Of a DNA stretch of 64,000 nucleotides, positions 1 to 12,029 are shown one piece after another. The DNA lies in contig JADNRV010000147.1 in assembly GCA_015499995.1 (NCBI GenBank), positions 62,001 to 126,000 on the forward strand, in the 5' to 3' direction. This DNA is from Flammula alnicola. Taxonomy: Eukaryota; Basidiomycota; Agaricomycetes; Agaricales; Strophariaceae. Made by a program: the position numbers and the translations under genes. The first letter of the stretch is position 1, and each line of letters opens with the position of its first letter. Below the pieces are notes generated by a model. That model saw only the letters and a list, made by a program, of their open reading frames with translations. It was not told where the DNA came from and did not search any database.

Positions 1-1560
1 TTAGAAATGAGGTGATCCAACGAGGAAGAGAATCGAAGACTTTGAAGAGGACGTCTCTGGCAAATGGGGCATTTACCAGATGCTGTAGCACACCGTCGAG
101 AGAAAGATCAAGAATACCCTTTCTCAGATCTGGCGTTGGAAGAGCATTATTTAAGTGGAAGAGTAGGGCATTGTAGGCGTAGGAAAATGTTAAATCATCT
201 ATTGCGTAGCATGAGAATTAGAATTAATTGATAATATTAATGGAATTATGTCTACCTGGTGCCTTGAGATCTTGTAAACATTGAGTTGCAAATTTTGTGT
301 GCATTAGTCGAGGATTAATGTAGAATTGGCGGGATCTAGCCATGTCGAAGAGAAAGTCCTGCAGAGAGGCATGTAAAACTCGTATCCGCGGACCCAGGTA
401 TTCATCCTCTGTATCAATCTCGATCACGGAGGCAAGATCACCTAGGATAACTTCGACATCCCCTGGGTTTAAAGCCACAAATTTCGCGATTTCGTGTAAG
501 CCACTATGACTGAATATTCCATCTTTATATCTGAGAAGGACGGCACCAGTTATTAGTAATGCCGACTCGACGTCGTCCAAGGATGTCATTATGTGCATAT
601 ACAGCGCGTCGAGCTCAGCAAAAGGCGTGTCATTGTGAGCAGGACGCAAACCTAGGATAATGTCTAGTCGATTCGTGGGTATGTGACGGATCGAAGATGT
701 GTACCTCATGACAGTTGCAGCGTAGATGAACTGGCCGGATGCTTTTTCGACCAGTGACTCGATAACCTCGCAGAGAGGCCAGTCAGCGGGAATGTAACGC
801 ATCTTCGGGTGCGTGTTCTTAATACGGAGAAAAGAGTCTTGAAGGAAGAGCCGAATATCATCATCGGGGTAAAACGAGTCGTCTAACGCCAGGGAAGTTC
901 GCAGTTCGGGAAGTCGTCCGGAATTGAACGAATATGAGATCTGTTGCTCAGGGCGGCTCGCGATAAGAAAAATGAACGGCAAGTGATGGTGTTGGAGGGC
1001 ATGTGCAATACATTCGATGATTTGGCTCTGCACTCGGAAATCTTGACACTCATCAAGGCCATCGATAATAATCAATCGAGGGGAGGAACCGGGATCGTCG
1101 AAGTATCCGGAGGCGACTAGGTCTTGGAAGGGGTCGACGAGGAGGGATTTGATTTGTGCTTCCAACGATCGCTTGAAGATCAGTGGATCGCGGTCGATTA
1201 TCTTTTCAATTCGTGCGCGTGCTCCAGGAATGTTGGAGGCTAGTTGGTATGCGAGGGTAGGGATAAGGGCGTCGCCGCGGTGTCGGGTATGATCAGACCT
1301 AGAGAAAAAGAAGGTGGCCAGAAGGATGTTCGCCGCGTCGCAAAGCTCAGCGATACTCTGAGCAATCGCAGACTTTCCCGACCCCGCTGGACCATATAGC
1401 CACAGGATAAGCGCGCTGAGATCTTCTTTCCCCAATATCCAGTTCATAATCCTCTCTAGGACAGCGACGCGTGTTCTCGGGTGACATCTAGGGGGATCGA
1501 AACGTTCGTTGGAGTTATGAAAGGCTCCAGGTGCAGTTGCTTGTTGTAAGCGTTCAAATG
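1..1560 (-). CDS. NACHT-domain P-loop NTPase (partial, runs off left edge)
   Basis: STAND-type NTPase of the large Agaricomycete NACHT family, thought to act in intracellular signalling or non-self recognition. The main exon runs from an acceptor at about 1561 down to 256. It opens with the family's N-terminal linker (ERLQQATAPGAFHNSNERFD), followed by Walker A GPAGSGKSA, Walker B LIIIDGLDEC, a sensor-like FLIASRPEQQ and the winged-helix-like tail (LHASLQDFLFD). A 57-nt intron (255-199) joins in frame to DDLTFSYAYNALLFHLNNAL, which stays open to position 1, so the 3' end lies outside the window. The exons upstream of 1561 were not found. No stop or frameshift occurs within the visible part. 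Two degraded relatives lie at 12.0 and 44.1 kb, so this is the only intact copy here. Family assignment is confident; the biological role is inference. Confidence 0.85.
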
Positions 1561-3928
1561 CTGTTCATATCATGCAATCAGTTCAATGATTGTGAGCTCG
1601 ATCTGAAGAGAGTTCAAGTGACTGTGTCGCACCTGCAGGGCCGCTATGCAACTCGGTGACCTGGGTGAATGAACCCCCGAGGACGTTGAGGTTACTTCGC
1701 GAGAACATCTGCTAGAAAAGTTATCTGTATATTCCCTTGAATGATTTTGTTGGATTAGTAGAGGTCGCAAGTAACAAGATGGTGGGAGGACTAACAAGTG
1801 CTATGATTCTGAACTCAACGCCACTGCCCGAGGGCTGTGTAAACATTTCGTGCGAATGTGAATTTACGGCCCACATGTGATCATCTCATCACACACTGTT
1901 ATCTTATCTTTCCATGAAACACCGCACGATTCCGTTCTTCCCTTTCTCTCCAGTCACCTTGATCCCTTTCCAGTCACTTTCCGTGCCCCCTGCAGTAAGT
2001 ACCGCAGCACGTCTAGCCATTTAATTTACATCATACCATTTTCCGTAGTTCCGTTACTTACTGCGTAGCATTTTCCTAAACGTATTCGTGGCGACGCTCG
2101 CAACATAGGGAAGAACTTGAGAGCACCTCAACATTTCTCTGTGTTTGTTTTACCTCCTGTTGCAACCCGTACAGCGATGTCCTTCCGTTTGTCATTGTTA
2201 CTACTTCTCGTTACAGAGTTAAGCCTTGGTTAAACCTGTGTCTCCCCGGGCCACCAGCAGCCATTTCTCGTGGTCATGGCCATGTATTCTAACTTCCAGT
2301 TACGCAATTGCCATTACATTTCTTCTCGAGCAGTGTCCTCCCTCTGACATCGCCTCGACCTTCGACTTTTGGACTGCTGCAGTCCTTATGCTCCCGTCAT
2401 GGTCATCTTGCCGTCCAATTTTCACGAATAACTCAAAAAATGGAATCAAACGCTAGCGCGCCGATGGCCTTCACACCATATAGACACCCTCCCGAGCTAC
2501 TTTCCCTGAACTATGATGGCTAGTTTTGTGTTTTAGCCAATCGCATGAGCCGACGGTTCGGCGCAATCCACCATACGGATTTGTCTCTGGGCCTTGGAAG
2601 TCCTCGTAGATGCTGCGAGCCCATCATGCGCAGCCAGGCTATCCAACTGACGAACTTAGACTCTCGTCGGACCCGAATCTTTGGCTCTGAACATATCGAT
2701 GCTGGTCATAGCCCGGCTTTTCCTGCCTCAACCAATGTTGGTAGCGTATGCTTGCTTCCTTTGTAGACGTTCTTGGCCCTTCTGTTTTAAATAATTAACC
2801 ATCCTTTCGAAATCGGGCCCCGTACATAACAGCTTCTGAGATGGACTATCATTCAGAGCTGAAGCGCAGTCGGCCCGTACATTGCGCTCATACCTTCAAC
2901 TTTCCTGCCTGCTTCTGTTCTTATTACGCGACTACCGAAGCCCCAGATTATAGACATCCGGGGTATTCCTTTGCCACCGTGTGATCGATGTCCCCCAAGC
3001 AGAAAGTGTCTAATAGTAACTTTCAGGGACATTACTGTACGGTATCGCTTACTGGTTATGCACTTGGGGAATGGTGAACATCTCTTTGAATTCCTACTGG
3101 AGACACTTTCATCGCCTCTCTAATTGGTGAATAATGGACTCCGGTGTAGTGAGATCTGGCAAGGCGTTCGGCTAGATTAGATAGGTAGATTAGATTCCAT
3201 CAGCGGCTGTGCACGGTCTTGTTTGCCAGCGCGTCGCCTTGTCCGACACATTCCACTCTTTGCCTGCGATGCTATACCGCACTCGACGCGTATCCGAGCT
3301 CCTCCTTCCGAGCGTCCGGTCAGATTGGACTGCTCCGCCGGCTTTCCTCGGTTTACTTTAATGCCAACATCTCAGCGAGGCGCAGTTGAGAAAGTTTCCT
3401 CACCTCGGAATTCGATCGCAATATGCATTTAGATCTCTCTGTAAGCAAGATGAACGAATTTTCCTCTATCTCACTGCGGGCAAGGCATTGTCTGTGGCAG
3501 ATCCGACTCAACAGACTGCTTGCACAAGCACAGCCACATGCAATCTTATCTACTAAGTACTGTACCGAAATGTATGGCGGCAGTTAGATACCTCTTCAAT
3601 CCGCACTAGCAACCGAGTTAGCCATGAAACTTCTGCTGATGCGTTGCATTTCTGAACATAGGCAACACAAAAAATGCTTTCGATTTTGGACCGGAACTGT
3701 ACATGGACCTGGATGCTTAGAATGCAGGATGCAGGACATGTGGGCCGCTGAAGTGGATATGCGAAAAATATCTATAATGCGCCGATGACCCGACCCGCTC
3801 ATGGCTTGCATATGACTCCTCGTCTGGTGGATCACATATAAAAGAATTTACCTCAATACGCTCTCCTACATTACTTCATTTTCCCATCCACCAAAATTCG
3901 GGCACTTCCTCCGCGCGAAGACAGCTCT
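1561..3928. other. Gene-free stretch with a dispersed repeat
   Basis: I see no protein-like reading frame here. The block at about 3150-3290, containing CGGCTAGATTAGATAGGTAG, resembles 22030-22160; a short inverse match is at 18787-18806. The N-terminal exons of the NACHT gene may lie at the left end but could not be placed. Confidence 0.4.
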
Positions 3929-4536
3929 GTGTCTTTCTTAACATTCGAATTCGTCCCTTTCAACCCCGACATCCTCAACTGTACTGTCACCGGACCCAAC
4001 AATAGGAGGTTCTTCGAAATTAGTACAACCTCTCGTGCCGACGCAACAGCCATTTTTAAAGGACGCCAGCCATTCGCCGTGGTCCGGTGGACACCACATC
4101 CTACCATCGAGGCGAATGGCGTCTTAGAATCGCAGCGAACGGGATCCTTCTTGTTACTGTCTGAGAATCATAGGTAATAGCCACATCTTATCAATTTCAA
4201 GTTTTTTCTTATCTTGATCTTCTCTTCTTCGCAGCTGCTGAAGCATGTTCATTAGTGGGAAATATTACGTTTGGGTTCCGCGTTCAAGAGAAACATATGT
4301 AAGTCGATCTTTCATTTGCATCGCCCATTAGTAAGCTTACGGTACCGTCTGCCAACCTATTTATACAGTTGCACAGCGCAGGCCCACATCCTCCGGTTCA
4401 GCTTGCGCGAGCTCTTTTGAGTCGCGATAATGCCAGACTTTCCTTGGAGATCACTGGTGAAGTATTCCAGCTCAGCGTTTTCGAACCCTGTATCCTGTCT
4501 ACGATGCTACTATTGAGCGCTAGGTGCATAGACTGA
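3929..4536 (+). CDS. DUF6593-like small Agaricomycete protein (start unclear)
   Basis: Three exon-like pieces give a protein with the layout of the basidiomycete DUF6593 family: an N-terminal beta-rich half (FLTFEFVPFNPDILNCTVTG, then RRFFEISTTSRADATAIF), a tryptophan near the middle (VVRWTPHP), then SGKYYVWVPRSRETY and a C-terminal SLEITGE. Introns are inferred after the NHR codons near 4172 (acceptor near 4235) and after ETY near 4299 (acceptor at about 4369). The reading frame is open upstream to about 3870, but I see no ATG in it, so either a short upstream exon is missing or the start codon is lost. The last 25 residues look irregular, and a further intron may be hidden there. Function is unknown for the family. 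It could be a decaying copy. Confidence 0.5.
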
Positions 4537-5113
4537 GTCCTAATTTGCTTTCGTACGGATTTATTATGGGGAATAAAGAACGACTCATAGATTAGTACTT
4601 ATAATGTAGTTTGGGCTTGGTTCGAGCCCGATCCAAATACCAGCGCCGATTTCGCATGACTGGAAGCAATGGCAATTGACGGGCGGTGCCACAGTGATGT
4701 TACTTTTGTTCCCATGCGTATATAAGCTCCAGGAATGACTTGTCCTTCCTTGAGAGACACATAATTTATGGGGAAGAATCCAGCAATATATCCAGAGGAT
4801 GCGGGCAATAAGACAGGAATAGTATTAACGCTGTATTGCCGAATTAACACTACCGACGACATGACTCAGAGGATTCAGATATGGTGAAGATTTATGCGTT
4901 GTAGTCACATTACTTTACTTCAACTTTTGACTTTCCTCTGTATTATTACTATATTTCGATTCTCTTATGTTTTGTAATTCCCAGTGACGAAGATAATGAA
5001 TAGAAGAAAAAAAGAAGACGATCCAAGGTAACATCAGTACATCCAGTCTTTCAGCTATTTACAGTATTTTACCGGCTGCCGTATAACAGCGGTTCCAAAT
5101 TCCTTGCGTATTA

Positions 5114-7346
5114 TTACATTAAGATCATATACAGTGCCGAGGCAGTAGCAAACCAGCACATCACAATCCCGTCTCGTAGTGAAGCCTTCATAACCGCGGT
5201 GCTGGCTGCCTTCTGGACTGCGCTCTTAAGACTATCAGGAACAGTGGTTGCTTGAGCCAGCTGCTTATAATTGACCCCAGTCGGCAAGTGTCCCTTTGCC
5301 GAATAATACGACTCGATCTTCGGCATATTGAAGGTGGGAACGGCGGACGCGGCTGCTAAAATAGTGCCGCTTGGAGCTGCCTGTAAAGTTACAATGGCCG
5401 GATCTGTGGCATTCGAACCAGCCGCTGAGGCTGCAGCAGCGTTGTCGTTCGCAATGATATAACATTGCTGCGCCGTAGGGTTCGACTTGGTGGAGCCGTT
5501 GAGGAAGGGCAGATCTTTCTGGAAAAGCGTATTGTTCCACTGTGCGATTCCCTTCAATGTTACAACAGATAAATCCAGGTCAGCTTTAGCGATGGTCTGC
5601 AAGCTCATGCCGGCAGTCATGAGATACGCTGTGTCGAACGATTCGAAATCGTTGTCACTGATGGGCTTGCATTCACGATTGACTTGCGACGAGAGAGTTG
5701 AGGAGAGAGTCATGTGGGGGGCGTTCTGGGTGATGCGAGCTTGCACTCCAAACTTTCCTCCTACCGTAACGCCGAGCTCGATAAAGGGGGCGAGAGCGGC
5801 TCCAAGAGTTGTATTTAATTGTCCACTGTTGACTCGAAAGGGGACACTTTCAACCTTGGCACCGTCCCTACGTCCTTCATGAGCTTTCCTTCTAACGCAT
5901 TACGGAGAATAGACACAGACCAGCCTTTGGCTTTTACGACCTTCTGTTGCAGGAAGTCGACAGACGCCGTCGCTCCAGAGGGAATCTTCAAATTCGGGCA
6001 CTAGCGTAAGCTTAGATCTGGGTCAAACAGTTTTCTAGTACTTACTGAGCCTTTAGCGCCCATTGTGAAGTTCAAAGGACCGTTCATATCGAGCTCGAAA
6101 CTGACCCCCATCCCAATCGACGGCCCAAAGGAAAAAATTCCCGGAATCTGGTTTCATAATTAATTACAGATGACCCCTCTTCGAGCTACGTAACTCACCG
6201 CGACTGCAAGTCCTGGAATTGGAATGTTCAAGAAATCAAAAGATGGTGTCGCAGATATCGCTAGATTCATGCTAACGTCCAGAACGACTGACTGCTCGAA
6301 CGCTTCAATATTTGCTGACAAGGACGCTGCATTGACAGTCAAGTCTGCCGCGGTAACGTTGAAATTCATGTCGACCGTAAAGTTGAAGTTTGATGCGCAA
6401 TCGACGCAGAGTACTTCCACCGATGATCCCGTCAACTGACTATAAAATGTTTTCTCATTAATCCATCTTTCAGCAGTCAAAGAAATTAAACCTACTTTAA
6501 CACGGCTTCGGCGAGACCTCCAGCGGATGAATTTCCTGGGAAGATTTGAATCCCGCTGAAATCATTGTTGTAGGCTTGGCTAAACGTATCATCTCTTCGA
6601 CCGATAGTACCCCCAGATTTGGTGGTCCAGCTGCTGGCAATGTTTTTATGACCATAGCTGACCTCGAAAAATTGGCCTATTTCTTTGAGGGGGAGCGGCT
6701 CAACAAAGAGCGATATTTTATGCGAAAAGACATCCGCATTTATTTCGTAGACGCTGTAATTGAATACAATATCAACGAGAGGGAACAAAGCATAAATAGA
6801 GAGATGAACGGACCTCCATGCGCCCCTTTCGTCATCCAAATTGCATCCCGGGTGCGAGGTCACAGCGCGGAAAGTTTTGAAATCGGTCCAAGAGCTGGCC
6901 GCTTCCCTCGTAGCGTCCTCGGACAAAAAATGGAGATCGATTGCGCCTGGCCCACAACTAACGGAGCTAAGCAAGCCGTCGAACATTTCAATGAGGACGA
7001 TGGGGTGTTCGGAATATGCTGTGAATGAGACCGTGGCCTTGGGAGAGAAATGGGAACCTGAAATACAACGGGTTAGACCGCAGCGCGGATGCTGCTTCTG
7101 GGACACACCATGTCCGTAGTCAAGGATAACCGAGGAGCGTGGCATGAAGAAATCTGCATCGGGCAACCCTCGTCGTTCATTAGACAGATCTCGTTTGTTA
7201 GGGGCGAGCTTCCGGGCGACGTGGTGTGCGTCGACTACCAACGCACATGAAACTGGGGCCATGCACAAAATGATGGCCAAAGCAAAAACCGGAGAGACAA
7301 GCCATAATTTGAAGGGCGTTGACTTTGTCATCTCAGCGGGCTCCAC
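5114..7346 (-). CDS. DUF7029/DUF7223-type secreted, GPI-anchored-looking surface protein
   Basis: A long extracellular protein encoded by four exons: 7346-6496, 6439-6199, 6147-6046 and 6000-5114, with introns in phase. The start has either Met1 (MEPAEMTKS) or Met6, followed by a hydrophobic signal (LWLVSPVFALAIILCMAPVS). The middle has the beta-rich pattern and paired cysteines of fungal DUF7029 proteins (FSPKATVSFTAYSEHPIVLIE), then repeated beta strands (CVDCASNFNFTVDMNFNVTA, then FSFGPSIGMGVSFELDMNGP) typical of DUF7223. The C-terminus is Ala/Ser-rich and ends in a short hydrophobic tail (GIVMCWFATASALYMILM), which suggests GPI attachment. One anomaly: in exon 4 the frame changes near 5860-5880, so the SGATASVDFLQQ part and the QLNTTLGAALAPFIELG part are not in one frame. 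That could be a sequence error, an unseen micro-intron or recent loss of function. The role is not known; a cell-wall location is inferred. Confidence 0.7.
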
Positions 7347-8600
7347 TGTAAGTTGTCGCGGTAAATAAAATAAAACGGAGGACGCAGAACCATTCGAACT
7401 TCTTGCCGTCTTATAAATCCTAATGCAGATGCCTCAAGGCTCAGGCGATCGGCGGTGGCCAGATCTGTAATTAGGCGCTCAACGCTTAGGCCTCAGTTCA
7501 TAGACAGCCCTCGCAATACCTCAGCAGATCTGGGGTTCGAGTCGTAAAATATGCGAATCGATGTCGTTTCATCATCTTGAGGCGATGGACATTAGAACAT
7601 AAACGTCGAATTCGTTGTCACGCTACCTGTTCTAGCAGAGTTGAATAGACGCCCTTGATCACTATCTCCTGAATCCGGGTTAACACTTGTGTAATATGCG
7701 AGACATATTGATACCGTTAGCTCACTGTTTGTTACTAACTTACGGTATATTCTCTTATCACTGCCTGAGTTACTACATAAGTAATTTCGTCGATCTTTGC
7801 TACGTAAAACGAACATGAGACAGCTTCGCACGTGAAACATGCGCCACCTTGAAACCCGACTTTGACATGATGAAGGAATACCCGATGCCCAAATGCAGCA
7901 TCCGCTGTCAAGAGAGGCAAGTTCTGCGACAGTCACTGCCTTCCGGGATGATTGAAACTCGGAATCTGGGGCGCCAATGAAGTTGACGGCAGTGACAGCC
8001 ATTTGAATCGCTAATCAAGGTATGCTTTCGCATAGATTGTCAATTAGCAATCGATGCAATAAGTTGATGCGTGAGCTTTAATTTGACGACGGGTATCAGC
8101 AAAGACCGTGTCTGTGAGAGCGAGGAAGTGGGGAGGCGGGAGATGATATTGGGAAGGGATGGTGAGCAGTGGGAGAGCAAAAGCAAACTAAAAGCATTGT
8201 GCGAATCCGGGTTAAGTATCTGTGTATCTGTCACTTCTTCGACGTGGTGCAGTAGTTTCCGAGATGCCGAAAAAATACACCAATGAGCTTCCCTTCTGCA
8301 GCCAATGTGCGCGAGGCGCTGCCTACGTACGTAGGCCACCATTCATGCATCATGATTCATCTCACCCGGTCCGTCAATATTGACAGTTACGACCAATTCC
8401 GGAAGGACCTTCCGAGACGATATCCGCTGATTATGAGAAATCGTGAAGTCGTAATATAACCAACAAAGAGGGAAAGGATATCTTGTATCATCTTGGACCC
8501 GTTGGCTATGACGCTAACTAGGCAACATATGCAGCGATAGACACGTACTAGTCCGACTCCCACTTCTCATTGGGAAAGCTAACCTGAAGGTACTCGAGTA
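7347..8600. other. Intergenic: upstream region of the surface-protein gene
   Basis: The first roughly 150 bases (7347-7490) are repeated in diverged form at about 41450-41610 and probably hold the promoter of the minus-strand gene. A minus-strand frame at 7592-8002 was considered, but I recognise nothing in it. Confidence 0.4.
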
Positions 8601-9695
8601 AGGTAGGGCTCATGCATACTCGACAAGCCACACGTGACTTGCGCGTTACTTACGTGACAAAACAGCATTTTTGCAAAATGAGAGTTTCACGGAAATTTGA
8701 AAAAAATTCTGCTTCCTGAGAACGATGGAGAAATGTATTTAAAATGGATCTCAGGAAGCAAATTTTTTACAAACGAAGTGTGGAGGTTGTTTTTGAAGAT
8801 TTAAGTGTTCAGGTCCACATTCTTGGATGCACGTGATGAGAGATTTTGAGTGGACGACGGGAGGACCCCTGATAATACCGTGAGAGGTTGGATACCAAAT
8901 ACCCAAATTTTGGGTCGGCATAGGTGTTCGAAATTTCAGCAATTTTGGGCGAAATTTAGGTGTTTTCGGGATCCGACTTAAAAATTTCGGCTCATATAGG
9001 TGTGCATAGTATCTGACCTCCAAAAATGTATATAAAATAGCTAAAAATTCAAAAAAAAAATTCTATGGCTTGTATTCTACTTTATATCTTGCTGTCTTCA
9101 TTTTGGGCCCCTTTTTCTTGTGATGGTTGAGTAGGTGAGTGTTTTGAATGCCAAAAATGCGAAGATTGAATGAAATTGAAATTTTTGTAAATGGAAGAAA
9201 AGAATAATTTTCATTCCTCGACATCGTGCCACTGTGCTCTGATATGCCACTGACAATACAGAAATTAGCCAATCGTTCTACCACTGTCTAATCTGAAATG
9301 TGGCCCAAGGGCCAAGTTGGGGCCAAGTACAAGGCTAATGCCTAATGGATAACTTGAGTCTCGATATTAGATCAAAATTATTGTCGGTCATCATGTAATC
9401 GCTGACTGGGAACCGAGCAACCCATGGGTGTGCGGGATCTGACCTAACACAAATTGGGTGGCTCTTGGGTGTGCAGGAGACATAGAGATACAATAAAATT
9501 TGGCCTGTCCATAGGTGTGCGCCTGCATAACAGTATCCGAGCTCGCGCGGCCCAAGGCCGCGCTCGTAGGTGTGGGAATATCCAACCTCTCACGGTATTA
9601 TCAGGGGTCCTACGACGGGGGCCCAAGATCATATGCACATTGTCACACTTTGTCACTTCACGTGGAGGCTTGTCGAGTATGCATGAGCCCTACCT
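8601..9695. mobile_element. TIR element with TA target duplication (host of a nested element)
   Basis: Terminal inverted repeats begin AGGTAGGGCTCATGCATACT at 8601 and match the reverse complement ending at 9695 for about 29 bases, then diverge. Both ends are flanked by TA, the target duplication of Tc1/mariner-type elements. Removing the 750-bp insert and its target repeat leaves about 337 bp with no coding frame, so this is a non-autonomous (MITE-like) copy. A second family member is at 63337-63588. A local hairpin (CTGCTTCCTGAG near 8709 and CTCAGGAAGC near 8750) lies inside. Confidence 0.8.
8862..9611. mobile_element. Nested 750-bp TIR element with 8-bp target duplication
   Basis: Perfect inverted repeats of about 33 bp, starting AGGACCCCTGATAATACCGT, bound this segment. 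It is flanked on both sides by the direct repeat ACGACGGG (8854-8861 and 9612-9619), an 8-bp target duplication as made by hAT-like or some KDZ-type transposons. Near both ends are copies of a TAGGTGTGC-like motif, which fits subterminal transposase-binding repeats. There is no coding frame, so it is a non-autonomous copy. It lies inside the older TA-flanked element and must have inserted later. Confidence 0.8.
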
Positions 9696-12024
9696 TAGAA
9701 GCGAATTGTGTGCAGCTTTCGGGTAAGCTGACCCTGTTATCGATCACACCACATTCGAAAGTTCCGTCGCATAGCATGACCGAAATAAATGTAAATAATT
9801 ACATAAGCCTATCGGCACGCCGGCAACGATGATATAGTGATCGATTCGGCGCTTATCGGAAGTTCACCCTCACTATCACAGTTCTACCAGCAAAGATCCT
9901 TTGTGGAGCCACCGGACGGGTCTCTAAGCTGCCTACCTCCTCACTATTGCAACTTGTTGGGTATATCCATGGGGTGACTCATGACGAGCCGACCAAGGCA
10001 TCGTCGGCTTGTTCCTTGTCAACCTTTCCTTTCCAAGCTTTTAGGGCTTCTCTATCACGATAGGGTCTCTGACAGTGGGGCGCCTCATTGATGGTCATGT
10101 AATAAATAATCCCGCGTCGAATGATACCCGATCACACTTCGCTCATAAGTTACTGCTTGGAGGATACCCCATGATAGATGTGCGGACATCGATCAAACCT
10201 GGGAAAACAGGTACACTGACTGAGGTGAGGAAGCCTCTGTGCAGTTGCGAGAAGCCAGAATCTTGATCACTACGCATGTCCTGTCTTTCCTGACGCCACC
10301 CATGATGTAGATATCTCTTTCAATCGTTTGGTAGCGGGGTAGAGATGGTTTCTTGATGGCTTTGTCGTTTCTTCTCCCTCTACAAGACACCTTTAAAACA
10401 GCCACCGCTCACCTCCCACTATTATCCTCTTAGTGGTCTAAATTTATCAATTAATAACACCCGTCAAACGGAACTCAGCGCCTCTGGTTAATGATAACCA
10501 CTTGATTTGTCGGCTCTATCAGTTGTACATAGGTACAGACAAGTAAAGGTTCCCAGCGCTCCTTGCGGTATGACGGACCCCTCGCGTGAGTGAATATTTA
10601 TCTCTACATCGATTCTGTCTGCCTCAAAGGGTTATCAAACGGAGCAATAGGATTACATACATAGTAGAGGTAAAACAGGTGATGACTTGATGGTAACGCC
10701 GCTGTATTCCGGAATAATTCCGTTGGAAAAATGACAGAGTTAGGGAAGAACGAAAGAATCGATGATCAGCGCTCAGCGCTGAAGGACAGGCGGATGAATA
10801 AGAGATAGAATTTACGAATTGTTGCCATTTGCATGCGCTCGAGTACGTCTACGACGGGAAACTGGTGTTCGAGAAAAGACAAGTGAAGCCTACTTATGAC
10901 TGAGCGAAGTGCGACGGAGTCACGTAAACGTTATTGTTCTCCTTATCCAAAACTATCTCTGGTAGATCTCTAGAACCCGAAAACTTGGTAAAAGGTGCTA
11001 TGGTTTGAGGGTTTGATGGATAGCCTCTCCGTCTCCAACAATTTCATTGCAATTGAATAGGAATTTAGTGGGCTCAAGGAAGATAAAACATTGAGTGAAC
11101 TTTGCGAAGGTTAACATTAAGCATGTCTGACTTCCGATATCTTCGGGCTTTCGGCCCTGCTATGTCGTGTAGCTTGTAATCAGTGTTCATAATAAATACT
11201 AAGAATTAGTTCGACGTTCGTCGTGGAACTTGCCTGGAACAGCCAACCAATTTGCCTGCACAACTGCCGTATTCCTGTTGTCCTCCTGGCTCCTCTAACG
11301 CTCAAAACTTTTAACTGCGAAGTACTAACAACGGGTTTGGATCCCATACCCTACGTGATTCATCGATGTCGTCTACAGTATGTTAACGTAATTTTGGACA
11401 GCCCGTTCGAAGGGAATGTCAGCTCAGAGCCGCTCTTGAATTCGGGAGGTAGAAATGGTGTTCGATCTGAAATATATCGGGTGGTCATTGACAGATGATT
11501 CATTGTAAGCGATGGAGAATCAGAAGCGAAACGGGTGGAACACCCCTGAATTCGTGTGGATGCGCATGAGGCATGATCTCCGTCAACTTCGTTTTCGCGC
11601 TGTCATGCTGATATTCCCTTCAGCACCTGCTTTTCTTTTGTTTCAGGGATTGCCTCTGATGTTGCTCGTTCTTACGTAAATATCATGTTTTTTGTTCACG
11701 TCGTGAGGGAGTGCCTCAGCGCTCAGCTATCAATCTACATGACCATCCTCGGAGGGAGGACTTCGTTCCAGATATTCTCACGGGCCTCTTCACTAGCATT
11801 GCGTGGCAGGTATGTTACCTCTACTCGAGCCTTATACTTATATCGTAAACAGTCCTGGTCCCTAGATACCAAATAAACAGCGCCTGAAAGCCGGTCCATC
11901 ATAATCCGCGCGTTCGACAACAGCAAAGGCATTGTATTTTATGGAGGGACGTTCGCGAACTTGGGAGGAAGCGGAAGTACAGGTGCGAAGCAGCATTTTT
12001 GCGACTACTGGTATTCCTCACTGA
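9696..12024. other. Gene-free stretch
   Basis: I found no supported gene. A copy of the palindromic motif TCAGCGCTCAGCGCTGA is at 10766-10782, and a shorter version is near 11715. Reading frames are short and unlike protein. Confidence 0.35.
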
Positions 12025-12029
12025 TTGTC

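Noticed and set aside
4615..4640. GGGCTTGGTTCGAGCCC, a T-arm-like hairpin suggesting a tRNA
   Set aside because: Loop placement is wrong for a TpsiC arm, and no acceptor, D or anticodon arm is present nearby.
6546..7028. 160-codon plus-strand frame opposite the surface-protein gene
   Set aside because: Shadow frame; the minus strand has the signal peptide and matching exon structure.
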